The translations under genes and the position numbers were made by a program. A model generated the notes under the pieces. That model was not told the origin of the DNA and made no database searches. It worked only from the letters and a program-made list of their open reading frames with translations. From positions 1 to 64,000 of the forward strand of contig SUXK01000004.1 of the NCBI GenBank assembly GCA_015061035.1: DNA of 64,000 nucleotides, written 5' to 3'. The DNA is from Bacteroidales bacterium. Its GTDB lineage: Bacteria; Bacteroidota; Bacteroidia; Bacteroidales; G3-4614. Position 1 is the first letter of the stretch; every line of letters starts with the position of its first letter. This document shows positions 1-8,314 of this stretch, one piece after another.

Positions 1-1
1 G

Positions 2-250
2 CGACTGAACAATATGCACTCCGAATCAAAATCGTTTGTATTTGCCTCACAACACGCCGTAGCAACTATTCTCTACATAATGCACGATGCTGTAGCCAAA
101 TACGAGCGAGGCAAAAAGGCCCGCTTTTAGAATCGACAAGGTGAGTTATTCACAGAGTTCTTCCGCTTGTTGACAAACAACTACAAACAACAGCGCTCTG
201 TGATGTATTATGCCGAACAGATGTGTCTTACACCTCATCACCTATCCCTC
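2..250 (+). pseudogene. AraC-family regulator remnant (in-frame stop, 3' end lost)
   Basis: One reading frame runs from base 2 with an amber codon at 128-130 and then continues in the same frame. The part after the stop (GELFTEFFRLLTNNYKQQ, then YYAEQMCLTPHHLS) is the start of an AraC-type DNA-binding domain. The part before it (SQHAVATILYIMHDAV) fits the linker helix that precedes that domain in Bacteroidetes AraC proteins. Similarity stops around base 240, exactly where the 3' end of the minus-strand AraC gene begins, so most of the helix-turn-helix is gone. The gene is therefore both interrupted and truncated. The true 5' end lies outside the window. Reading it as an AraC remnant rests on motif recognition only. 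Confidence 0.7.
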
Positions 251-1053
251 TATGTATTCATCTTTTTATACTCTTTTGGGGAGATTCCTGTATAGAGTTT
301 AAAGTATTTTCGGAAGGTGAACTGCTCGGGGAAGTTTAATTCTATGGATACATCTTTTATTGTTGTGTTGTTGTAACGCAACATTTTTTTTGCTTGATTT
401 ATTGTTACAAGTGCTATCCATTGTGAGGGGGTACGTCCTGATGCTTTCTTTATTATTCGGGTAAAATGGTTTGGGGAGAAGTTTAGCGCATCGGCATAGA
501 AACTTACCTCTCTGTGATTTTTATAGTTTTGAAATAGATAGAATACAAATTTTATCATTATACTCCGCTCTTTTTCATTCTTGACTGTTTCAAAATCTTG
601 CTGACGGAGAAATATTCTTGCGTACTCTAATATAGTGGTTTGCTCTAATAGTGCTATTATATTTTGCACTACTGTGTGTTGCTTTGATGATTGACTGAGG
701 GTTAACAACTCCTCTTTGTAACCATCAATCAAACTTTTGCGATATAGTAAATCGGTTTGTTCTTTTGGGGTACAAGTTGAATAAAATTTGTTTTGTTGCA
801 GGAACTCTTGTACTACATCTATGTTTACCTCGGCAATAGGAGCGAGTATATCTATCTCATCTTTGAATATGGTTACGATATTAAAGTCTTCCGACTTATG
901 TTTTACCTTTATCTGTATTAACGGTGATTTTATAATGGCATCTCCCGCTTTTAAACAACATAGTCGGTCATTTACTACCATTTCGCAACTTCCTTGTGTA
1001 CATAGGAAGAGTGCGAAATATATTTCATTATCGGGGCTTTCAAATATATCCAT
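250..1053 (-). CDS. AraC-family transcriptional regulator
   Basis: A 267-residue protein. The N-terminal ~80 residues look like a small beta-barrel (cupin-type) sensor domain. The C-terminal ~100 residues form the AraC double helix-turn-helix, with YADALNFSPNHFTRIIKKAS as the first reading helix and the usual end (FRKYFKLYTGISPKEYKKM). It is likely a cytoplasmic DNA-binding regulator. It lies divergent from the efflux operon starting at 1210, which makes that operon its most plausible target. A -7 element (TATCTTTG, minus strand, 1065-1058) sits only four bases from the annotated ATG, so the mRNA would be nearly leaderless or the true start lies further in. The effector is unknown. Confidence 0.9.
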   Translation of the reverse strand: MDIFESPDNEIYFALFLCTQGSCEMVVNDRLCCLKAGDAIIKSPLIQIKVKHKSEDFNIVTIFKDEIDILAPIAEVNIDVVQEFLQQNKFYSTCTPKEQTDLLYRKSLIDGYKEELLTLSQSSKQHTVVQNIIALLEQTTILEYARIFLRQQDFETVKNEKERSIMIKFVFYLFQNYKNHREVSFYADALNFSPNHFTRIIKKASGRTPSQWIALVTINQAKKMLRYNNTTIKDVSIELNFPEQFTFRKYFKLYTGISPKEYKKMNT

Positions 1054-1151
1054 ATAACAAAGATAAATATTTTGACTAAACTAATTACCTATTTTTAGGA
1101 GTAAAATGAGTTTTATGGTGGATTTTGCTCAATTTTTGCTAAGTATTGGCA

Positions 1152-1182
1152 TTTGTTTTATATTTGATAAGGTATATCTTTG
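1152..1182 (+). promoter_or_regulatory. Bacteroidetes-type promoter of the efflux operon
   Basis: TTTG at 1152-1155, a 19-base spacer, then TATCTTTG at 1175-1182: a full match to the -33/-7 consensus. The TTG start proposed by the ORF track (1180) lies inside the -7 box, so translation must begin downstream, at ATG 1210. Confidence 0.8.
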
Positions 1183-1209
1183 TGTTATAAATTTCAATGT
1201 AATGAAGTT

Positions 1210-2487
1210 ATGAAGCGTTTTTATCTATTATTTACACTGACTGTTTTTTCATTGTTTGTTTCTGCCCAATCTTTAGAAGAGTGCAGATCTCTTGCTAAGG
1301 AACACTACCCTGAGATAAGTCAGTATGATTTGATTAGCAAAACGGAGGAGTACAATTTATCTAATGCTACAAGGGCTTGGATTCCTCAGGTTATGTTGTC
1401 GGGACAGGCTACTTATCAGTCGGCTACTCCTACTTATCCTGATGCTTTTAAGAAGATTATGCAGAGCAACGGTATGAATATGGTTGGTATTGATAAGGAC
1501 CAATATAAAATTGCTATTGATGTTACTCAAAATATTTGGGATGGTGGTCAATCAAAAGCAAATAGGGCAATTGCAGAAGCTGAGGCTAAGGAGCAACGTA
1601 GCAGGGTTGATGTGTCGTTGTATGATTTGCAATCGAGAGTTGATGATATCTACTTTGGCATTTTACTCCTTGATGAGCGTATAGAACAGACTAATGCTTT
1701 GATTGATATGTTAGAGAGTAACCTAAATAGGATGCGTTCTTACTATAATAATGGCATTGCAATGCTGAGTGATGTTGATGCTATTGAGGCTGAATTGCTT
1801 TCGGCCAAACAGACTCTTACTCAGGTTGAGGCATCGAGAGCAAGTTACCGCCAAATGTTGGAAATCTATATTGGGCAACCTTTGAAGGATAGTATATTGA
1901 AACGCCCCGATATGTGCGAGGTTACTAATCGCACTTCTCTACGCCCTGAACTATCGCTTTTTGATGCTCAACAGAATAAATTCAAGGCTCAAAGCAAGGC
2001 TATTAATTCATCGGTTATGCCTCAATTCAGCGCTTTTGCTCAAGGGTATTATGGTTACCCCGGTATGGATATGTTCAAGAGTATGGTTTCAGATGATTGG
2101 AGTTTAAATGCTATTGTTGGTGTGCGTATGATGTGGAATATTGGAGCATTTTATACTAAGAAGAATAATACAGAGAAACTGAATATTGCTCAAAAGCAAA
2201 TTGATGTTCAACGCAATGTTTTTTTGTTTAATACTCAATTGCAAACTACCCAATATGATGGAGAGATTATTCGCTTAAACAAAGCGATTAAAGATGATGA
2301 CAGAATTGTTGAACTTAGAACGAGAGTGCGTAAGGCTGCGGAATCGCAACTTGAAAATGGGGTTATTGATGCTACTGATTTGCTTCGTAAAATTACTGAT
2401 GAAACTACTGCTATTTTAAATAGAAGCACTCATGAGATTGAACTTTTACAGGCTACATATAAACTTAAAAATACTTTAAACCAATAG
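1210..2487 (+). CDS. TolC-family outer-membrane efflux protein
   Basis: 425 residues from ATG 1210, chosen because the track start overlaps the promoter and because a clean signal peptide begins here (MKRFYLLFTLTVFSLFVSAQ). The rest has the alternating helical and strand segments of TolC-type outer-membrane factors, with two related halves (for example LSKQTLTQVEA-type coiled-coil segments around the middle). It is likely the outer-membrane exit duct of a tripartite ABC exporter. It is the first gene of a six-gene operon, with the lipoprotein adaptor starting three bases after its stop. The substrate cannot be inferred. Confidence 0.9.
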   Translation: MKRFYLLFTLTVFSLFVSAQSLEECRSLAKEHYPEISQYDLISKTEEYNLSNATRAWIPQVMLSGQATYQSATPTYPDAFKKIMQSNGMNMVGIDKDQYKIAIDVTQNIWDGGQSKANRAIAEAEAKEQRSRVDVSLYDLQSRVDDIYFGILLLDERIEQTNALIDMLESNLNRMRSYYNNGIAMLSDVDAIEAELLSAKQTLTQVEASRASYRQMLEIYIGQPLKDSILKRPDMCEVTNRTSLRPELSLFDAQQNKFKAQSKAINSSVMPQFSAFAQGYYGYPGMDMFKSMVSDDWSLNAIVGVRMMWNIGAFYTKKNNTEKLNIAQKQIDVQRNVFLFNTQLQTTQYDGEIIRLNKAIKDDDRIVELRTRVRKAAESQLENGVIDATDLLRKITDETTAILNRSTHEIELLQATYKLKNTLNQ

Positions 2488-2490
2488 GAT

Positions 2491-3375
2491 ATGAAACGAT
2501 TTGTATATATTGCCATAACATTGCTTATGGTTTCTTGTGGAGAAAAGAGTGAGTTTGATGCTCAGGGTACTTTTGAGGCTACTGAGGTTATTGTTTCTTC
2601 AGAGGCTAATGGCAGAATTATTAGTTTTAATATTGAAGAGGGTAATATGGTTGATGCCAATACTATTATTGGAACTATTGATAGTGTTCAACTTTATCTT
2701 CAACGTAAACAACTTGAGGCTCAACAATCGGCTCTTCTTGCTTCTCGCCCCGATATTAAGAAACAGGTTTCTTCATTAAAAGAGGAGATTGCTAAACAGA
2801 AGGTTGAGTTAAAACGCATAGGTAATATGCTACGTGATGGTGCGGCTACTCAAAAGCAGTATGATGATATTGAGGCTCATATTCGTATTTTAGAGGGTAA
2901 ATTGGATGCTACGCTCTCTACTCTCACAAAGAATGCTTCTACTATTGATGATAACTCTGCGGCATTAGAGGCTCAAATCTCGGCTCTTGATGATAGAATT
3001 GAGAAGTGCAAAATTGTTTCTCCTATAAATGGTACTGTTTTGGTTAAGTACGCTGAGGCTGGTGAACTTGCAACAGTTGGCAAACCACTTATGAAGGTTG
3101 CTGACCTTGAGAATATTTATCTTCGTGCATATTTTACTTCAAACCAACTTGCTGATATTAAATTGGGGGAGAGCGTTACTGTTATTGCTGACTTTGGAGA
3201 TGATAATCGTTATGAGTATGATGGCAAAATAACTTGGATCTCGGCTGAGAGTGAATTTACTCCCAAAACTATTCAAACTAAGGAGTCTCGCTCTAATTTA
3301 GTGTATGCAGTAAAGATTGCGGTTAAAAACGACGGTCGTATTAAAATTGGTCTTTCTGGCGAAGTTAAATTATAG
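2491..3375 (+). CDS. HlyD/YbhG-type periplasmic adaptor lipoprotein
   Basis: 294 residues. The N-terminus has a lipoprotein signal (ITLLMVSCGEK, acylated Cys near residue 16). Next come a lipoyl/biotinyl-like half (EATEVIVSSEANGRIISFNI), a coiled-coil hairpin at about residues 70-170, the second lipoyl half (KIVSPINGTVLVKYAEAGE) and a beta-barrel. This is the membrane-fusion architecture that bridges inner-membrane permeases and TolC. The order adaptor, ATPases, two ABC-2 permeases matches the E. coli ybhGFSR exporter. It lies between the TolC gene (3-base gap) and the first ATPase (1-base gap). Confidence 0.9.
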   Translation: MKRFVYIAITLLMVSCGEKSEFDAQGTFEATEVIVSSEANGRIISFNIEEGNMVDANTIIGTIDSVQLYLQRKQLEAQQSALLASRPDIKKQVSSLKEEIAKQKVELKRIGNMLRDGAATQKQYDDIEAHIRILEGKLDATLSTLTKNASTIDDNSAALEAQISALDDRIEKCKIVSPINGTVLVKYAEAGELATVGKPLMKVADLENIYLRAYFTSNQLADIKLGESVTVIADFGDDNRYEYDGKITWISAESEFTPKTIQTKESRSNLVYAVKIAVKNDGRIKIGLSGEVKL

Positions 3376-3376
3376 T

Positions 3377-4276
3377 ATGAATGCAATAGAGGTTGATAAT
3401 CTTAGTAAGAGTTACGGCAAAGTTGATGCCTTAAAAGGGGTGTCATTTGAGGTGCGAAAGGGTGAACTTTTTGGCCTTATAGGACCTGATGGTGCTGGTA
3501 AGACTACTCTGTTCCGTTTACTTACCACATTGCTCAATCCCGATTCGGGAAGTGCAAAGGTGGAGGGTTGCGATATTGTAAAAGATTATCTTTCTATACG
3601 TTCGAGAATTGGTTATATGCCTGGTAGGTTCTCGCTATACAGCGACTTGTCAGTTGAAGAGAATCTAAATTTTTTTGCTGCTATATTTGGTGTTACAATA
3701 GAGGAGTCGTACGATTTGGTTGCTCCTATATATAAACATATCGAACCTTTTAAGAGACGTAAAGCAGGAAAGTTATCGGGAGGTATGAAACAGAAACTTG
3801 CTCTCTCTTGTGCTTTAATTCATCGCCCAAGTGTTTTATTCCTTGACGAACCTACAACGGGAGTGGATGCTGTATCGCGTAGCGAGTTTTGGGATATGCT
3901 TTCGGATTTAAAATTGAAAGGTATTACTATTCTTGTTTCTACTCCTTACATGGATGAGGCAAACCGTTGCGACCGTATTGCTCTTTGTAACGAAGGCTCT
4001 ATTTTAAGCATTGATACACCCGAAAAAATTGTTCAAAGTTTTGATTCAAAACTATATGGTGTTAAAGCAAAAAATATGTTTGCTCTTTTAGAGAGTAGTC
4101 GTAAATTCAGTGGGGTTGTTAATTGCTATCCTTTTGGAGAGTGGCACCATATTGTTATTGATAAGGATTTTGATATAGAAGCATTTAAAAAGGAGAATTG
4201 CCTTATTGAAGGTTTTGAGATTAAGAGTGTTGATGCCTCTATTGAAGATGTATTCATTAAATTGATGAAAAAATGA
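3377..4276 (+). CDS. ABC transporter ATP-binding protein (YbhF N-terminal-half type)
   Basis: 299 residues from ATG 3377, one base after the adaptor's stop; the track start at 3317 lies inside the adaptor gene. Walker A is GPDGAGKTT, the signature is LSGGMKQK and Walker B with D-loop is VLFLDEPTTGVD, all intact. GPDGAGKTT is typical of the first half of YbhF. A C-terminal extension of about 80 residues follows the ATPase core. Its last four bases overlap the next gene's start (ATGA), indicating translational coupling. It powers the two permeases downstream. Confidence 0.92.
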   Translation: MNAIEVDNLSKSYGKVDALKGVSFEVRKGELFGLIGPDGAGKTTLFRLLTTLLNPDSGSAKVEGCDIVKDYLSIRSRIGYMPGRFSLYSDLSVEENLNFFAAIFGVTIEESYDLVAPIYKHIEPFKRRKAGKLSGGMKQKLALSCALIHRPSVLFLDEPTTGVDAVSRSEFWDMLSDLKLKGITILVSTPYMDEANRCDRIALCNEGSILSIDTPEKIVQSFDSKLYGVKAKNMFALLESSRKFSGVVNCYPFGEWHHIVIDKDFDIEAFKKENCLIEGFEIKSVDASIEDVFIKLMKK

Positions 4277-5013
4277 ACGATATAGTTATTTCTGTTAAAA
4301 ATCTTACTAAACGATTTGGCAACTTTACTGCCGTTGATAACATATCGTTTGATGTGAAGAGAGGAGAAATTTTTGGTTTTCTTGGTGCTAATGGTGCTGG
4401 TAAAACTACCGCTATGCGTATGTTGTGCGGTTTGAGTTATCCCACTTCGGGCAGTGGCTGTGTTGCTGGTTTTGATGTTATGCACGAAGGCGAAATGATT
4501 AAAAGGCATATTGGTTATATGAGCCAACGTTTCTCGCTCTATAACGACCTTACTGTTTGGGAGAATATGCGTCTGTTTGCAGGAATCTATGGAATGACAA
4601 AAAAGGATACTGAAGCGAGAGCGACTGAGTTACTCACGCAACTAAACTTTTTGTCAGAGAGGGATACCCTTGTAGGTTCTCTACCTTTGGGGTGGAAACA
4701 GAAGTTATCGTTTGTTATTGCTACTATTCATTCGCCTGAGGTGGTTTTCTTAGATGAACCTACGGGTGGTGTTGACCCTATTACCAGACGTCAATTTTGG
4801 GAACTTATATATAAGGCAGCCGAAAGTGGTACTACTATTTTTGTTACCACACACTATATGGATGAGGCGGAGTATTGTTCGAGAGTTTCAATTATGGTGG
4901 ATGGCGAGGTACGTGCTTTGGACACCCCTGCACGCCTTAAACAAGAGTATGGTGTTGAGTCGATGGATGAGGTTTTTCGTATTTTGGCTCGCAAAGCAAA
5001 GAGAGGAGAGTAA
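4273..5013 (+). CDS. ABC transporter ATP-binding protein (YbhF C-terminal-half type)
   Basis: 246 residues. Walker A (GANGAGKTT) and Walker B (VVFLDEPTGGVD) are intact, but the ABC signature is degenerate (LPLGWKQK in place of LSGGQ). In E. coli YbhF two nucleotide-binding domains are fused in one chain; here they are two overlapping genes, giving an asymmetric ATPase pair. The altered signature suggests that one of the two ATP sites is weak or structural. The permease gene starts four bases after the stop. Confidence 0.92.
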   Translation: MNDIVISVKNLTKRFGNFTAVDNISFDVKRGEIFGFLGANGAGKTTAMRMLCGLSYPTSGSGCVAGFDVMHEGEMIKRHIGYMSQRFSLYNDLTVWENMRLFAGIYGMTKKDTEARATELLTQLNFLSERDTLVGSLPLGWKQKLSFVIATIHSPEVVFLDEPTGGVDPITRRQFWELIYKAAESGTTIFVTTHYMDEAEYCSRVSIMVDGEVRALDTPARLKQEYGVESMDEVFRILARKAKRGE

Positions 5014-5017
5014 TTAA

Positions 5018-6112
5018 ATGAAAGGCAATTTTATTTCATTCGTTAAAAAAGAGTCGCTACATATTCTGCGAGATAAGCGTACAATGTTAATTGTTATGCT
5101 AATCCCTGTTGTGCTTATGATTCTTTTTGGTTTTGCAATTTCTACAGAAGTGAACAATATTCGTGTGGCTGTTGTGGCACCTGAACGTACTGACGGAATA
5201 AGAGATGCTGTTGAAAAAATTTCGCAAAATAGTTATTTTACTTTTTGCGGATATATAAATAATGATGACGTTGATAATAAGTTACGTACAAATGAGGTTA
5301 GTGCTGTTATTGTATTTGCATCGGATTATGACAGACGTGTTGCTCTTGCCTCAGAGGGTGTTCCCTCAAAGCCCGTTATTCAGTTGATTGTTGATGCCTC
5401 AAATGTTAATAGTGCTGGTGCGGCTACTGCTTACTTACAGAATATATTATTGGGGAGGGAATCGCAACAATCAATGTTTGAAACACGTATGTTATTTAAC
5501 CCTCAGATGAAGAGTGCCTATAATTTTGTTCCCGGTATTATGGGGCTTATCTTTATTCTTGTTTGTGCAATGATGACCTCTGTTTCAATTGTTCGAGAAA
5601 AGGAGATGGGTTCTATGGAGGTTTTACTTGTTTCTCCCGTTAGACCTGTTAAGATTATTTTTGCCAAGATGATTCCCTATTTTGCTATTTCGTGTATTGT
5701 TCTTATAACAATTCTAATGTTGGCTCATTATCTGTTAGAGGTTCCTATGACGGGGGGTGTTGGGGGTATTCTATCAATTTCGATATTATATTTGATTCTT
5801 TCACTTGCTCTTGGATTATTAGTATCTACTATTGCAAAGACTCAGGTTGTTGCTCTATTGATTTCGGCAATGGTTTTGATGATGCCTATTATGATGCTTT
5901 CAGGACTACTATTCCCTATTGAAAATCTCCCTAAGTTTTTTCAGGTAGTATCGAATATAGTTCCTGCTCGTTGGTATATTGATGCAGTGCGTAAAATGAT
6001 GATTCAAGGTGAATCTATTACCGCAGTTTGGCAAAATTGTGCTATTCTTTTTGGTATGACTGTTGCCCTACTTGATATCTCGTTGAAAAAGTTTAATGAT
6101 AAACTCGAATAG
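5018..6112 (+). CDS. ABC-2 type permease (YbhS-like)
   Basis: 364 residues with the ABC-2 exporter layout: one N-terminal membrane helix (about residues 22-42, LIVMLIPVVLMILFGFAIST), a large extracytoplasmic domain to about residue 170, then five membrane helices. The segment EKEMGSMEVLLVSPVRP after the second helix is the typical ABC-2 signature loop. It probably pairs with the next permease to form the inner-membrane channel of the exporter. The ends of the two permease genes overlap or nearly touch. Confidence 0.9.
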   Translation: MKGNFISFVKKESLHILRDKRTMLIVMLIPVVLMILFGFAISTEVNNIRVAVVAPERTDGIRDAVEKISQNSYFTFCGYINNDDVDNKLRTNEVSAVIVFASDYDRRVALASEGVPSKPVIQLIVDASNVNSAGAATAYLQNILLGRESQQSMFETRMLFNPQMKSAYNFVPGIMGLIFILVCAMMTSVSIVREKEMGSMEVLLVSPVRPVKIIFAKMIPYFAISCIVLITILMLAHYLLEVPMTGGVGGILSISILYLILSLALGLLVSTIAKTQVVALLISAMVLMMPIMMLSGLLFPIENLPKFFQVVSNIVPARWYIDAVRKMMIQGESITAVWQNCAILFGMTVALLDISLKKFNDKLE

Positions 6113-6116
6113 ATTT

Positions 6117-7220
6117 ATGCGTACGTTTATTGTATTACTTCAAAAAGAGTTCTTGCAGATTCGCCGCAACTCGTTTCTGCCAAAATTGATTATTGCATTT
6201 CCTATAATGCTAATGCTAATTATGCCTCTTATTATGACAATGGATGTGCGTAATGTTAATGTTGCTATTGTGGATATGGATTGTTCTTCTGTTTCACGCA
6301 GGATTGCTTCTCATATTGAGGCTTCGGACTATTTTTCTCTGAAACAAACGTCCTCTGAATACCCTCTTGCTTTGAGTGCTTTGGAAGAGGGAGATATTGA
6401 TGTTATTGTTCAGATTCCTAAAGATTTTGAACGTAATATGACGACCTCCTATCAAGAAAGAATTAGCATTACTGCTAATGCTGTTAATGCCACAAAGGGT
6501 AGTATGGGTATGCAATACGTTATTCAGACTATTGCATCATCACTAAAAGAGGTCAAAAGCGAGAATAGTGCGATTGCTACATCAGAATTAATTACTATTG
6601 AGAATAGATATAATCCTACGCTTAATTATAGGCACTATATGATTCCTGCTCTAATGATTATTATATTTATTCTTATTTGCGGATTTCTTCCTGCATTGAG
6701 TATTGTTGGAGAGAAAGAGAGCGGAACTATTGAACAGATTAATGTTACTCCTGTTTCGAGATTTAGTTTTATTCTTTCAAAACTTCTGCCTTACTGGATT
6801 ATAGGTTTGTTTGTGGTTACTATTGCTATGATTATTGCCCGATTGGTTTATGGTCTCGCCCCAATAGGCTCGGTTGGTACAATTTATTTGGGAGCATTGC
6901 TCTTTATATTAACTATATCAGGGTTAAGCCTAACGGTTGCTAATTTTTCAGAGACTATGCAACAGACTATTTTTGTTATGTTCTTTATTATTATGGTTAA
7001 TATGCTTATGAGCGGTTTGCTTACGCCTATTGACTCAATGCCTGAATGGGCTCAGAACTTTACTCTGATATTACCTCCAAGATTCTTTATTGAGATTCTT
7101 CGCTCGGTTTATCTTAAAGGTACAACAATTACAGAGTTATGGAACAACTTTGTGGCACTCGGCTTATTTGCTATTATATTTAACTCTCTTGCTGCTATTA
7201 CTTATAAAAAGCAGAGTTAA
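6117..7220 (+). CDS. ABC-2 type permease (YbhR-like)
   Basis: 367 residues from ATG 6117, four bases after the previous stop; an alternative in-frame ATG at 6096 would overlap the upstream gene by 17 bases. It has the same fold as its neighbour: an N-terminal helix (LIIAFPIMLMLIMPLIMT), an extracytoplasmic domain, the loop EKESGTIEQINVTPVSR and five C-terminal helices. It is the last gene of the efflux operon. A new promoter (7278-7308) begins about 60 bases after its stop. Confidence 0.9.
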   Translation: MRTFIVLLQKEFLQIRRNSFLPKLIIAFPIMLMLIMPLIMTMDVRNVNVAIVDMDCSSVSRRIASHIEASDYFSLKQTSSEYPLALSALEEGDIDVIVQIPKDFERNMTTSYQERISITANAVNATKGSMGMQYVIQTIASSLKEVKSENSAIATSELITIENRYNPTLNYRHYMIPALMIIIFILICGFLPALSIVGEKESGTIEQINVTPVSRFSFILSKLLPYWIIGLFVVTIAMIIARLVYGLAPIGSVGTIYLGALLFILTISGLSLTVANFSETMQQTIFVMFFIIMVNMLMSGLLTPIDSMPEWAQNFTLILPPRFFIEILRSVYLKGTTITELWNNFVALGLFAIIFNSLAAITYKKQS

Positions 7221-7277
7221 GTTAAGGTTAAATAAGGGATAAAATAGAAAGCCCAAAGGTCATAAAGGGGAAAAGGT

Positions 7278-7308
7278 TTTGTTATTTAAAACTTTTTTAA
7301 TAGTTTTG
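7278..7308 (+). promoter_or_regulatory. Promoter of the 7.4-kb RNA/small-protein unit
   Basis: TTTG at 7278-7281, exactly 19 bases, then TAGTTTTG at 7301-7308, matching the Bacteroidetes consensus. Transcription would start near 7315, more than 350 bases before the next protein gene (7683), so it makes either a separate RNA or a very long leader. A second, weaker -7-like match (TAAATTTG, 7365-7372) lies downstream. Confidence 0.65.
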
Positions 7309-7420
7309 CATATAGATTATGGTGTTACATAAAATGGATACCACAAACATATTACTAATTAAAATAAATTTGCCTATGAAACATTAGCGTATAGTTAGTA
7401 CGCACATTTTAGATATTTTG

Positions 7421-7595
7421 GAAAAAGCGTTTTAGCATTTATTCTTCTGCTCATAAAGTTTGGCGACTTAAAAGAAAAGATTGAATAATAGTTAAGATGC
7501 TCGTGCTATATTGGTACGGGCTTTTAGTTATTCATCTTTTCGGGTTACGCCAAACACCTATGAGCAGGAATACTAAGAGTTCCGTGCTTTTTTTA
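7421..7595 (+). ncRNA. Long-hairpin structured RNA candidate (6S-like shape)
   Basis: About 175 bases fold into one continuous rod. AAAAAGC (7422-7428) can pair with GCTTTTT (7586-7592). After a large open bubble, TTCTGCTCATA (7445-7455) pairs with 7559-7569, GTTTGGCG (7458-7465) with CGCCAAAC (7548-7555), AAAAGAT/GAATAA with TTATTC/ATCTTTT, and GCTCGTGC with GTACGGGC at the tip. The right arm ends in seven T residues, as a terminator would. A closing stem, a large central bubble and a long apical stem are the outline of 6S RNA, but I see no conserved 6S sequence, so the class is unassigned. It could instead be the leader of the 7683 gene. Confidence 0.55.
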
Positions 7596-7682
7596 TGTGC
7601 GTAATTGAAATTGTAATCGGAACAAGGAGGAAACCGAAAAGCCGATAAGTGAGTAGGAAATATTTATTTTAATTTAAAGATT

Positions 7683-8042
7683 ATGAAAAAGATTATATTG
7701 ATTATTGTAGCTGTATTCACTTTTACAATTACTAAAGCAACATATACCTCAGACTCTGCTACAAATTACACAAATAGCGAAACATATGCAGACGCACCCA
7801 CTTACTGGAGTGGTTGGGCTTCTGATCATATAGCTTGTCCTGATATGGAAATATTCATAAAGGTATACAATTCTCCAAATTCGTGTAATTCTTATTATGC
7901 AGTGGCATCACAAGTAAAAAAGTATAGCCTAAATAGAGTAACTAAACAATACGATATAAATGAGACATTAGTTGTAAAAGAAAGAAATGATGGAGAATAT
8001 TATGTTACCTATAATGGTAAAAATTTATTTTTCAGAATGTAA
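7683..8042 (+). CDS. Small secreted protein of unknown function
   Basis: 119 residues; not recognised. A signal peptide is clear (MKKIILIIVAVFTFTITKA), followed by about 100 residues rich in Tyr, Asn and Ser with two Cys (around residues 59 and 71) that could form a disulphide. No membrane segment follows, so it is probably periplasmic or released. No good -7 box lies between the upstream RNA candidate and the ATG, so it may be read from the promoter at 7278-7308. A strong terminator hairpin (8100-8134) ends the unit. Confidence 0.65.
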   Translation: MKKIILIIVAVFTFTITKATYTSDSATNYTNSETYADAPTYWSGWASDHIACPDMEIFIKVYNSPNSCNSYYAVASQVKKYSLNRVTKQYDINETLVVKERNDGEYYVTYNGKNLFFRM

Positions 8043-8099
8043 TCATTTTAGGAGGAAAAACAATGTGAATATACAAACGTATGTGAGCAAAATAAAAGA

Positions 8100-8134
8100 G
8101 AAGGAGTATCAAAATACTCCTTCTCCCTATTTTA
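8100..8134 (+). terminator. Terminator of the small secreted protein unit
   Basis: GAAGGAGTAT (8101-8110), loop CAAA, ATACTCCTTC (8115-8124), a perfect 10-bp stem followed by CCCTATTTT. Placed 60 bases after the stop of the 7683 gene. Confidence 0.75.
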
Positions 8135-8172
8135 AAAAGTTTGATAGTTGAGATAAGTTTTGGGATTTGTGC
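8133..8172. repeat. 40-bp direct repeat, copy 1
   Basis: TTAAAAAGTTTGATAGTTGA and the following 20 bases recur exactly at 8275-8314. Each copy directly follows a hairpin (8100-8124 and 8229-8254), so hairpin plus repeat looks like a duplicated module. It is followed by TTAGTTGTTAG-type intergenic sequence. Confidence 0.85.
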
Positions 8173-8228
8173 TTTTTAAAGTTGTTAGTTGTTAGTTTTT
8201 TGTTGTTAGAAACTTATATTATAAAATA

Positions 8229-8254
8229 AGCGGAAATCCAAATGGACTTCCGCT
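8229..8254 (-). terminator. Hairpin between the direct repeats
   Basis: AGCGGAA-A-TCC, loop AAAT, GGA-C-TTCCGCT: ten base pairs with one mismatch. Read on the minus strand it is followed by TATTTTATAA, so it may contribute to stopping transcription from pgk; on the plus strand the tail is less T-rich. Confidence 0.5.
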
Positions 8255-8274
8255 CTATCTTAAAGGTTTATATC

Positions 8275-8314
8275 TTAAAAAGTTTGATAGTTGAGATAAG
8301 TTTTGGGATTTGTG
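8275..8314. repeat. 40-bp direct repeat, copy 2
   Basis: Exact copy of 8133-8172, 142 bases further on. A third hairpin (AGGCGGA 8333-8339 with TCCGCCT 8354-8360) follows it. Confidence 0.85.

Noticed and set aside
1180-1209. TTG start of the TolC gene in the ORF track
   Set aside because: It lies inside the -7 box; the signal peptide begins at ATG 1210. The same reasoning rejects the TTG starts at 19977 and 25069.
7319-7387. 22-codon ORF just after the 7278-7308 promoter
   Set aside because: No ribosome-binding signal and unremarkable composition; no stacked codons of one amino acid as in a leader peptide.
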